From: Minisyncoccota bacterium
GTDB taxonomy: Bacteria > Patescibacteriota > Minisyncoccia > Phycocordibacterales > Phycocordibacteraceae
DNA: 5,251 nucleotides
Assembly: GCA_022844065.1 (NCBI GenBank)
Contig: JALHML010000048.1
Coordinates: forward strand, 1 to 5,251
Reading direction: 5' to 3'
Made by a program: the position numbers and the translations under genes. The number at the start of each line of letters is the position of its first letter. Positions within the stretch are counted from its first letter, which is position 1. The notes beneath the pieces are model-generated. The model had not been told where the DNA came from. It saw only the letters and a list, made by a program, of their open reading frames with translations, and searched no databases. This document shows positions 1 through 5,251 of the stretch, in pieces.

Positions 1-210
1 GAGCTCTTCGAGCTTCCTGATGCGCTCTTCCGTAGCAGCCTGGAGCTCACGTGCCTCCTGGTACTCAGCGTTCTCGGACAGGTCGCCAAGAGATCGAGCA
101 TACTCAAGATTCTCCGCAATCTCAGTGCGGCGAACGGTCTTCAAATTCTCGAGCTCCTTTATCATCTCGTCGAATTTCTCCTGGCTTACGACAGTATCCT
201 GGTCGGTCAT
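1..210 (-). CDS. greA: Transcription elongation factor GreA, N-terminal part (3' end beyond window)
   Basis: GreA enters the secondary channel of backtracked RNA polymerase and stimulates cleavage of the transcript's 3' end, so stalled complexes can resume. The 70 visible codons cover most of the N-terminal coiled coil. The helix-turn-helix hairpin carries the LKTVRR segment (residues 23-28) and the tip motif GDLSENAEY (42-50). D43 and E46 of that motif match the catalytic acidic pair D41/E44 of E. coli GreA. The FKBP-like C-terminal domain lies past base 1. The ATG at 208-210 is favoured because an in-frame TAG sits two codons upstream (214-216) and the protein aligns with E. coli GreA from its first residues. 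No Shine-Dalgarno sequence precedes it. It lies 77 bases after mrdA and has its own promoter. Identification is firm from the motif. Whether the C-terminal half is intact cannot be seen. Confidence 0.95.
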   Translation of the reverse strand, partial: MTDQDTVVSQEKFDEMIKELENLKTVRRTEIAENLEYARSLGDLSENAEYQEARELQAATEERIRKLEEL

Positions 211-252
211 GTGCTATGTGAATGAATTGTGCGAACGCTAGTTGGTGTAGGT

Positions 253-280
253 ATTGTACGGCCTCCCTTTCTGGCGTCAA
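253..280 (-). promoter_or_regulatory. Sigma70-type promoter for greA
   Basis: Read on the minus strand, a -35 box TTGACG (280-275) and a -10 box TACAAT (258-253) are separated by 16 bases. Each differs from consensus at one position. The predicted transcript start is near 246-248, giving a leader of roughly 36-38 bases that is rich in A and C, has no purine-rich ribosome site and shows no obvious hairpin. The -35 box begins 7 bases after the mrdA stop codon, so greA can be transcribed separately from the mre genes. I see no terminator between them, so read-through from mrdA is also possible. The call rests on sequence match only. Confidence 0.7.
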
Positions 281-287
281 ATACCCT

Positions 288-1961
288 TTATTCGAAATAC
301 TCTGGCGCCGTCTGATACAACCGTGTTAGGGCCGTGTGAGTAGCAGAGATGCCGCCGATTGAATTAGTAGACGGACCCCGCTCCATAACTACAACAAAGG
401 CATACTTTGGTTTGTCATACGGAAAGTATCCTATGGCCCATGAGTTATAGAACTCATTATTCACCCCGAGCTGTGCGGTACCCGTCTTGGCTGCAACCTT
501 CACAAAGGAAAGGTCGTTGAGCCCGATTGCGGTTCCCTCGGTTGTTGTCATGCGCATACCTTCCTGTGCTACACGTATTGCAGCCTGGCTAATTGGAATA
601 GTTTGACCCTGAAGCGGTGCATCCTTCACTAAGGTTGGCTTAACTAACTTGCCACCGTTTGCAACCGCCGCAGTGCCGCGGGCTGCCGCAAGGGGTGTTA
701 TCTGCATCGCATACTGACCTATGGCGGTGTTATAGGTGTCACCCAGACGCCACGGATCCCCAAACCTCTCTTCTTTCCATGCGGGGGTTGGTACGAAGCC
801 CGTTGCCTCTCCAGAAAGCTCTATACCCGTAGGACTCGTGAAGCCGAACGCATCATACCAGTACTTAAGGCGTTCAATACCGAGCCCCTTCACTTCCCTA
901 TACCCGCCGCCGATAGCATAGAAATACACGTCCGAAGAAACAGCAACCGCACGCCTAGCATCCACCCGTCCATGCGCCTTCCAGTCCTTAAAGATTGAAG
1001 GGCGAGACGGGTCGTACGGATTTGGGATGCTAATGGAACCCGTAGAAACAATACTCCAGTCCGCTGTTACGACACCGTCTGAGAGTGCCCCTGCAACCTC
1101 CATGGGTTTTATAATCGATCCTGGTGTATAGAGACCCGACACCGCGCGATCAAGATACACCCGTCGTGGGTTTGTCTGATATGACGCGATTACGCTCGAT
1201 GGACCGCCGGACGAAAGTACGTTCGGATCATACTCAGGATACGAGACGAGTGCATGTACTTCTCCGGTGTTCACATCCATAAGAACCGCTGAGCCTCCAA
1301 GAAATGGGATGCGGTCCGCGAGCTCCTGAATTGAACTCGCGAACGCTCGCTGCGCTCTGGCATCAATTGAAAGCGTTACGGTCTCTCCCTTCTCTGCCGG
1401 CTTCACCGTTCCTGAAGACTGAAGAGCGCCGTGTGCATTTTCCTCAACGAGAAGCGTGCCGTTCTCTCCAGAAAGTACGTCATCCATCGCCTGCTCAACA
1501 CCATTCAATCCCTTGATCACCGTTTCATAGAAATTGCCAGACGAATCCCTCTTTGGATATGACACGTAGCCCAAGAGATGCGAAAAGCCAGGATACTCGT
1601 ATACGCGACGAACAAATCCATCGTGTCCTTCCTCGTTATAAACGAGCGCGTTCCCGTTACGATCAACAATGGCGCCACGCTCTGCAAAAAGGACCTGGGG
1701 TCGTAGACGGTTGCGTTCACTTCTCTCTGCATACTCGCTTCCCTGCAGTATCTGCAAAGATGCCGCCTGCACCATGAGCGCCATAAACATAAGGATCGCG
1801 ACAAACCCTATGCCAGTGAACGTCGAGGGCTCGATCGGTTTCTCGAACTTCCCCTCAAGCCGACTTTGATCGAATCCAGACAGGTTTGATGAATCCAAGA
1901 ATATCTCGTCTGGATCGAGTTCGTATTTTCGTTTCTTCTTTACGCGTCGCCCGAAAATCAT
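288..1961 (-). CDS. mrdA: Penicillin-binding protein 2 (elongasome peptidoglycan D,D-transpeptidase), head subdomain reduced
   Basis: This class B penicillin-binding protein crosslinks peptidoglycan stem peptides during side-wall elongation, normally with RodA and under MreC control. The 557-residue protein has a basic cytoplasmic tail (residues 1-46, KKKRK at 8-12), one membrane anchor (about 47-70) and the pedestal motif RGAIVDRNG (95-103). The transpeptidase domain (about 190-557) carries all three active-site motifs: SIIK (282-285, nucleophile S282), SSD (342-344) and KTGTAQ (492-497). The SxD form of the second motif and the sequence around it resemble E. coli PBP2 more than PBP3/FtsI, and the mreBCD context agrees. 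At 557 residues it is shorter than E. coli PBP2 (633). Most of the loss lies between residues 108 and 118, where about 75 residues of the pedestal head appear to be missing. The ATG overlaps the mreD stop as ATGA. A GGAAGG lies directly against the start, too close for a normal ribosome site, so translation is probably coupled to mreD. Confidence 0.93.
   Translation of the reverse strand: MIFGRRVKKKRKYELDPDEIFLDSSNLSGFDQSRLEGKFEKPIEPSTFTGIGFVAILMFMALMVQAASLQILQGSEYAERSERNRLRPQVLFAERGAIVDRNGNALVYNEEGHDGFVRRVYEYPGFSHLLGYVSYPKRDSSGNFYETVIKGLNGVEQAMDDVLSGENGTLLVEENAHGALQSSGTVKPAEKGETVTLSIDARAQRAFASSIQELADRIPFLGGSAVLMDVNTGEVHALVSYPEYDPNVLSSGGPSSVIASYQTNPRRVYLDRAVSGLYTPGSIIKPMEVAGALSDGVVTADWSIVSTGSISIPNPYDPSRPSIFKDWKAHGRVDARRAVAVSSDVYFYAIGGGYREVKGLGIERLKYWYDAFGFTSPTGIELSGEATGFVPTPAWKEERFGDPWRLGDTYNTAIGQYAMQITPLAAARGTAAVANGGKLVKPTLVKDAPLQGQTIPISQAAIRVAQEGMRMTTTEGTAIGLNDLSFVKVAAKTGTAQLGVNNEFYNSWAIGYFPYDKPKYAFVVVMERGPSTNSIGGISATHTALTRLYQTAPEYFE
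1958..1961 (-). other. ATGA stop-start overlap, mreD/mrdA
   Basis: The TGA ending mreD (1960-1958) shares two bases with the ATG of mrdA (1961-1959). Such overlaps usually mean that the ribosome finishing the first gene re-initiates on the second. This fixes the mrdA start and implies linked output of the two membrane proteins. The coupling itself is inferred. Confidence 0.8.
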
Positions 1962-2212
1962 CCTTCCATGATACGCGTCTTCACGAAGCGATGCACGAGG
2001 AGTGAAAGAACGAAAGAAAATATGCCAAAGAGCGTAAAATACGGCACAAACGCTACCCCCGGCGAGTAATATACGAGATCAGCTATGAGACCGAACGCGA
2101 GCCCGGCAGGCGGCACCATGAGGCTTGCAGCAAAGATTGCGACAAGCGCCACCTGCCATGGAAATATGAAAAGGGATATGAGTGGAATAAGAGATGTCAT
2201 GGCGCGAATCAT
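1958..2212 (-). CDS. mreD: Short MreD-like rod-shape membrane protein
   Basis: MreD is an integral membrane partner of MreC in the elongasome; its exact activity is not well defined. This 84-residue protein is almost entirely hydrophobic, with likely membrane segments at about 6-18, 19-34, 36-49 and 53-75, and a basic end (HRFVKTR, 74-80). The segment GLAFGLIADLVYYSPG (37-52), with D45, matches the core MreD pattern seen in E. coli as GFVMGAILDLISGSTLG. Typical MreD proteins have about 160 residues and five membrane spans. Here the final spans are absent, and mrdA starts at once, so no frameshifted remnant follows. The ATG at 2212 is chosen because it forms an ATGA overlap with the mreC stop. 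A GTG at 2230 would add six residues, with an in-frame stop shortly before it. Position between mreC and mrdA strongly supports the name; sequence alone would be weaker evidence. Confidence 0.8.
   Translation of the reverse strand: MIRAMTSLIPLISLFIFPWQVALVAIFAASLMVPPAGLAFGLIADLVYYSPGVAFVPYFTLFGIFSFVLSLLVHRFVKTRIMEG
2209..2212 (-). other. ATGA stop-start overlap, mreC/mreD
   Basis: The TGA of mreC (2211-2209) overlaps the ATG chosen for mreD (2212-2210). The same arrangement recurs one gene later, which supports this ATG over the upstream GTG at 2230. No Shine-Dalgarno-like sequence lies before either candidate, so re-initiation after mreC is the likely route of translation. Confidence 0.7.
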
Positions 2213-2997
2213 GGAGTAATCGTGACCCACGTCACAGAGAACGGATTAAGAAGCGGACGGATATCGACTCTCGAACGCGGCGATGACGGATCATTCCCTA
2301 CCGCAATCACCGAACCGACAGGAAGCGCACCGGGACCTGATGCAAACACCAAGTCGCCGATAGCAATACCTGCCTCGCGCGCAACGACGGCACTCATAGC
2401 GCCGCTCCCCTCGCCAATAAGCGTTACGGGTATACGTTCCTCGCCAATCCAACTCTCCGTCTCCTTGCCCGGTGTTGAGTATAGAAGAATCCGTGCCGAG
2501 TTCTTCGTTACACTTTCCACTTCTCCAAGCGGCATGCCGCCCGGCCCATCTGCGCGGCTACCAACTGATACTCGTGCATTGCTCCCGGCATTAACTATAA
2601 GTACATCGTAGGGCGAGACCGGAGGGCGAGACAGTACGCCCGCAAGGATGCCGTCAATTGGTTCTGTGCGGCCCCCAAGAAGTCGTTCGAGGTCCTTTAC
2701 TTTCGCATCAAGCTGAGCATTCTTGGCATAGTACGCAGCATTGTCTGCAAGCAGACGATCACGCTCATTGGTAAGGACTGCCTTGTCAGTAAAGAATGAG
2801 CCAACGTTCCCCGCAGCCACTGAAAGGGACGAGCCAACACTCCATAGGGGCGACGCTACTGCAACGAGCACGCCAGGAAGCAGGAAGCGAAGTACTGCGA
2901 ATATAAGTACGAGCACCAACAACGCGAGTGCCACAGGTCCAAGCCATGGCATGCTGCCTACGAGTGAGTTATGCCTTCGGGAGAATCGCTTCTTCAT
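2209..2997 (-). CDS. mreC: Rod shape-determining protein MreC
   Basis: MreC is a bitopic membrane protein whose outer part forms filaments and binds PBP2, linking cytoplasmic MreB to wall synthesis. From the ATG at 2997 the protein has 262 residues. It has a short basic cytoplasmic tail (KKRFSRRHN, 2-10), one membrane span (about 19-40), a charged coiled-coil helix (about 72-107) used for dimer formation, and the beta-barrel domain (about 113-261). Family signatures include PYDVLIVNAGS (129-139) and GDLVFASGPGALPVGS (214-229), which match the usual GD-x-V-x-TSG-x-x-x-x-x-P-x-G pattern. The reading frame also allows an ATG at 3012, adding five residues and enlarging the overlap with mreB from 29 to 44 bases. 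The 2997 start is preferred because it gives the usual MKK-type basic N terminus, but neither start has a ribosome site. Length is slightly below that of well-studied MreC proteins. Confidence 0.92.
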   Translation of the reverse strand: MKKRFSRRHNSLVGSMPWLGPVALALLVLVLIFAVLRFLLPGVLVAVASPLWSVGSSLSVAAGNVGSFFTDKAVLTNERDRLLADNAAYYAKNAQLDAKVKDLERLLGGRTEPIDGILAGVLSRPPVSPYDVLIVNAGSNARVSVGSRADGPGGMPLGEVESVTKNSARILLYSTPGKETESWIGEERIPVTLIGEGSGAMSAVVAREAGIAIGDLVFASGPGALPVGSVIAVGNDPSSPRSRVDIRPLLNPFSVTWVTITP

Positions 2998-4030
2998 GCA
3001 TAAAGGCGTCATTCCATGGACGCGGATCTTCAGTTACAACACCCGTACCTCGCACAACCGCCGTTAACGGGTCAGATGCGACGTGCACCGGCACACCGAG
3101 CATCTTCGCAAGGAGCTCCGGAAGACCGCGCAGAAGCGCGCCACCTCCGAAGACCGTTACACCTCGCTCAAGAACGTCAGAAAGAAGCTCGGGCGGTGTT
3201 CTCTCAATAACCTCCTTCATCGCTTCAGAAAGCGCGTCCAGAGACGGCGAAAGTGCCTCACGCATGTGTGTGTCGTTCAGGATTATCTCGCGCGGAAGCC
3301 CGGTAGCCAGATCGCGACCACGGATCGCTCTCTCGAGACTGGTCTGGAGCGGGAGCACTGCACCAATAGCAATCTTGGTGTCTTCGGCTGTCTTCTCGCC
3401 AATAGCGAGCTGGAACTCGCTCCGCACATAATCAATGATGTTCTCGTTGAAGCGATCTCCCGCAACCTGGGAACTCTTCCCTGCCACAGATCCCCCGAGC
3501 GCAATAACGGCGATGTCAGTGGTGCCTGCACCAATATCAAGCACCATAGTTCCAACTGGCTCCATAACAGGAAGCTTTGCGCCGATAGCACCCGCCATAG
3601 GTTCTTCAAGTATGAATACTTCGCGCGCGCCAGCAGTCATGGCCGCGTCACGCACGGCACGGGATTCAACGTTTGTAACGCCGGTAGGAACGCCAACCAC
3701 GACGCGTGGACCAAAGAGACGTGAGCGCCCACCCTGTGCTTTGTTTATGAAATACGCGAGCAGCTCCTCGGTTACTTCAAAGTCTGAAATGACCCCATGA
3801 GACAACGGACGAATAGCGCGGATGTGCGGCGGCGTCTTACCAAGCATGGCTTTCGCTTCTTTCCCGACTGCCACCATCTGCCCGGTCTTCTCGTTCACGG
3901 TTACTACCGACGGCTCAGAGATAACAATGCCGCGTCCACGCACATAGACGAGGGTGTTTCCAGTACCGAGATCAATACCAATGTCGGTTGAGAACAAAGA
4001 GTTTCGAGAGAATCGGTTGCCTTTAGCCAT
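2969..4030 (-). CDS. mreB: Rod shape-determining protein MreB (actin-like ATPase)
   Basis: MreB polymerises with ATP into short membrane-bound filaments that orient and move the cell-wall elongation machinery. The 353-residue protein is full length (E. coli MreB has 347) and carries the complete actin-fold nucleotide site: phosphate-1 loop DIGIDLGTGNT (16-26), phosphate-2 loop DIGAGTTD (165-172), the conserved EEPMAGAIG (142-150), GDRFNE (191-196) and the adenosine motif VFGGGALLRG (293-302). The first 14 residues are rich in basic and polar side chains before the fold begins, which may help membrane contact, though no clear amphipathic helix stands out. The ATG lies 2 bases after the proS stop, with only a weak AGG one base upstream, so translation is probably coupled to proS. 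The 3' end overlaps the start of mreC. It is first of the elongasome genes, the usual order mreB-mreC-mreD-mrdA. Confidence 0.98.
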   Translation of the reverse strand: MAKGNRFSRNSLFSTDIGIDLGTGNTLVYVRGRGIVISEPSVVTVNEKTGQMVAVGKEAKAMLGKTPPHIRAIRPLSHGVISDFEVTEELLAYFINKAQGGRSRLFGPRVVVGVPTGVTNVESRAVRDAAMTAGAREVFILEEPMAGAIGAKLPVMEPVGTMVLDIGAGTTDIAVIALGGSVAGKSSQVAGDRFNENIIDYVRSEFQLAIGEKTAEDTKIAIGAVLPLQTSLERAIRGRDLATGLPREIILNDTHMREALSPSLDALSEAMKEVIERTPPELLSDVLERGVTVFGGGALLRGLPELLAKMLGVPVHVASDPLTAVVRGTGVVTEDPRPWNDAFMHEEAILPKA

Positions 4031-4032
4031 AC

Positions 4033-5251
4033 CTAACGTGCAAGCAACTCTTCACGGGTAAGTTTCGTTACGTCTCCTGTTGCACGAGTAACGAGCTCAA
4101 AGGAACCCGTTGCTACCGCGTCCTTCCCTACGTTAATGCGGTACGGAATGCCGATAAGGTCAGAGTCTGCAAACTTCTCTCCCGCGCGTGCGTCCCTGTC
4201 GTCATAGAGAATCGAAGAATTCTTCCCGAGCCTTTCGTACAGCTCGTCTGCAAGTTTGAGGACCTCCGGATCGTTTCCAAGGGATACGAGGTGATAGCGG
4301 AATGGTGCAATCGTTTCTGGCCACACAAGACCCTTCTCATCAGACAAGGTTTCCGCGATGATACCCATGAGCCTTGTTGGACCGATGCCGTAGCTTCCCA
4401 TAACAACCGGCTTCTTCTCGCCGTCCTCTGCCATGTACGTAAGGCCGAGAGGCTCTGAAAAACGCGTACCAAGATTGAAGATATTCCCGGCTTCAATTGC
4501 CTTCTTCTCAACAAGCGCTGATTTCTCAAGACCGAGCTTCTCAAGCGCGGCATCCGTCATCACTTCCTTGTTAACGGCGATACCCTTCGCCTCGTCCACA
4601 TAGATTGTGTCCTCGCCTGCATCAGACACGGTCTGGAATTCTTCCGAGAATTCGCTGAAGATGCCACCTGACGCAAACGTTACGTACGTACGGTCTCCAA
4701 TCCCCGCTCTTTCAAACACGTTCTTATACGCTTCCCTCGCCTTTACAAAGAATGCTTCATGCTCGCCTTCGTCCTTAGAGAACGAGTAGAGGTCTTTCAT
4801 AAGAAATTCCTTCCCGCGCATGATGCCGGACTTAGCTCGAAGCTCGTTCCTAAACTTGTTCTGGAACTGATACGCATATACCGGAAGATCGCGATACGAC
4901 GCAATGTGTTCCTTCATGATGCGCGTGATCGGTTCCTCGTGCGTTATAGCAAGACCAGTCTCGCCACCCGACTTGAATTCAGTCTTGAACCAGTTATCAA
5001 CCTTCGTACTGTCCCAACGGTCCGTCTTCTCCCAAAGTGTTTTGTCCTGAAGCGCGGTTAGTACCATTTCCTGCCCGCCAATCTTATTCATCTCCTCGCG
5101 GATAATCTGGACGATGTTATTGAGTACTTTCAGTCCGAGTGGGAGGTATGTGTAAACGCCCGCAATCTCCTTGTGCACGAATCCGGCACGAATGAGGAGC
5201 TGTGCGTTCTTCGCTTCCTCGTCTGAAGGGTTGTCCCTTCGGGTTCTCGTG
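4033..5251 (-). CDS. proS: Prolyl-tRNA synthetase, compact form without INS editing domain (5' end cut by window)
   Basis: ProRS joins proline to tRNA-Pro using ATP. The frame is open to the window edge and gives 405 residues; by comparison with E. coli ProRS only a few N-terminal residues are missing. The GTG at 5178 is internal, because homologous sequence (TRTRRDNPSD, then EEAKNAQLLIRAGF) continues upstream of it. Counting visible residues, class II features are the THEEP loop (103-107), motif 2 around KFRNELR (132-138) with GKEFLMKDLYSF (146-157), and motif 3 GSYGIGPTRL (285-294). The anticodon-binding domain follows (about 315-405), with YDDRDARAGEKFADSDLIG (349-367). Motifs 2 and 3 are about 125 residues apart. 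Bacterial-type ProRS has the roughly 180-residue INS editing domain here, and it is absent. The gene heads the visible cluster; a promoter would lie outside the window. Confidence 0.95.
   Translation of the reverse strand, partial: TRTRRDNPSDEEAKNAQLLIRAGFVHKEIAGVYTYLPLGLKVLNNIVQIIREEMNKIGGQEMVLTALQDKTLWEKTDRWDSTKVDNWFKTEFKSGGETGLAITHEEPITRIMKEHIASYRDLPVYAYQFQNKFRNELRAKSGIMRGKEFLMKDLYSFSKDEGEHEAFFVKAREAYKNVFERAGIGDRTYVTFASGGIFSEFSEEFQTVSDAGEDTIYVDEAKGIAVNKEVMTDAALEKLGLEKSALVEKKAIEAGNIFNLGTRFSEPLGLTYMAEDGEKKPVVMGSYGIGPTRLMGIIAETLSDEKGLVWPETIAPFRYHLVSLGNDPEVLKLADELYERLGKNSSILYDDRDARAGEKFADSDLIGIPYRINVGKDAVATGSFELVTRATGDVTKLTREELLAR

Noticed and set aside
262..268. GGGAGG-like run on the minus strand that resembles a ribosome site
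   Set aside because: It falls in the spacer of the greA promoter, upstream of the predicted transcript start and more than 50 bases from the greA ATG, with no start codon nearby.
1110..1115. TATAAT on the plus strand
   Set aside because: No -35 box lies at a suitable distance and there is no plus-strand gene downstream. It is within mrdA coding sequence.
1958..2212. Possibility that TGA is recoded (glycine) as in Gracilibacteria
   Set aside because: The TGA codons ending mreC and mreD sit at exact ATGA overlaps with the next genes and at the expected ends of the proteins. Standard stops explain everything.
2222..3431. Other plus-strand open frames opposite mreC and the end of mreB
   Set aside because: These are Ser/Thr/Pro/Arg-rich shadows of the real minus-strand genes, with no motif, and they conflict with well-supported coding sequence.
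3083..3724. Long plus-strand reading frame (213 codons) opposite mreB
   Set aside because: It lies wholly antisense to a clear mreB, has a low-complexity composition typical of shadow frames and shows no recognisable domain or ribosome site.
5176..5178. GTG as the start of proS
   Set aside because: The same frame continues upstream to the window edge with sequence typical of the ProRS N terminus, so this GTG encodes an internal valine.
5225..5240. Perfect 6-base inverted repeat GAAGGG/CCCTTC with a 4-base loop
   Set aside because: It lies inside the N-terminal coding part of proS and has no following T tract, so it is unlikely to be a terminator. A small effect on proS mRNA folding cannot be excluded.

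Overview
The window holds one block of minus-strand genes read from position 5251 down to 1. In transcription order they are proS (prolyl-tRNA synthetase, 5' end cut by the window), mreB, mreC, a short mreD, mrdA (PBP2) and the first 70 codons of greA. There is no convincing gene on the plus strand. The only gap between genes longer than 2 bases is the 77-base stretch between mrdA and greA, which holds a promoter.

The first five genes are packed like a single transcription unit. proS and mreB are 2 bases apart, mreB overlaps mreC by about 29 bases, and the mreC/mreD and mreD/mrdA junctions are both four-base ATGA overlaps. MreB, MreC, MreD and PBP2 are the classical elongasome. MreB is the cytoplasmic actin-like filament, MreC and MreD are its membrane-anchored partners, and PBP2 is the transpeptidase that crosslinks new side-wall peptidoglycan. 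RodA, the usual glycosyltransferase partner, is not in the window. greA appears to have its own near-consensus sigma70-type promoter, with the -35 box 7 bases past the mrdA stop codon.

The organism is a bacterium that builds peptidoglycan and is probably rod-shaped or elongating. Several proteins are compact. ProRS lacks the INS editing domain, MreD has about half the usual length, and PBP2 lacks most of its membrane-proximal head subdomain. Overlapping genes, reduced proteins and the lack of good Shine-Dalgarno sequences suggest a streamlined lineage such as Patescibacteria/CPR (Parcubacteria-like). That placement is inference, since no marker gene here proves it. TGA is used as a stop at the ends of mreC and mreD, which argues against the UGA-glycine code of Gracilibacteria/Absconditabacteria.

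I see no mobile element, CRISPR array, RNA gene or novel defence-like system. The points of interest are the reduced forms of known elongasome and tRNA-charging proteins and the way their starts are coupled.
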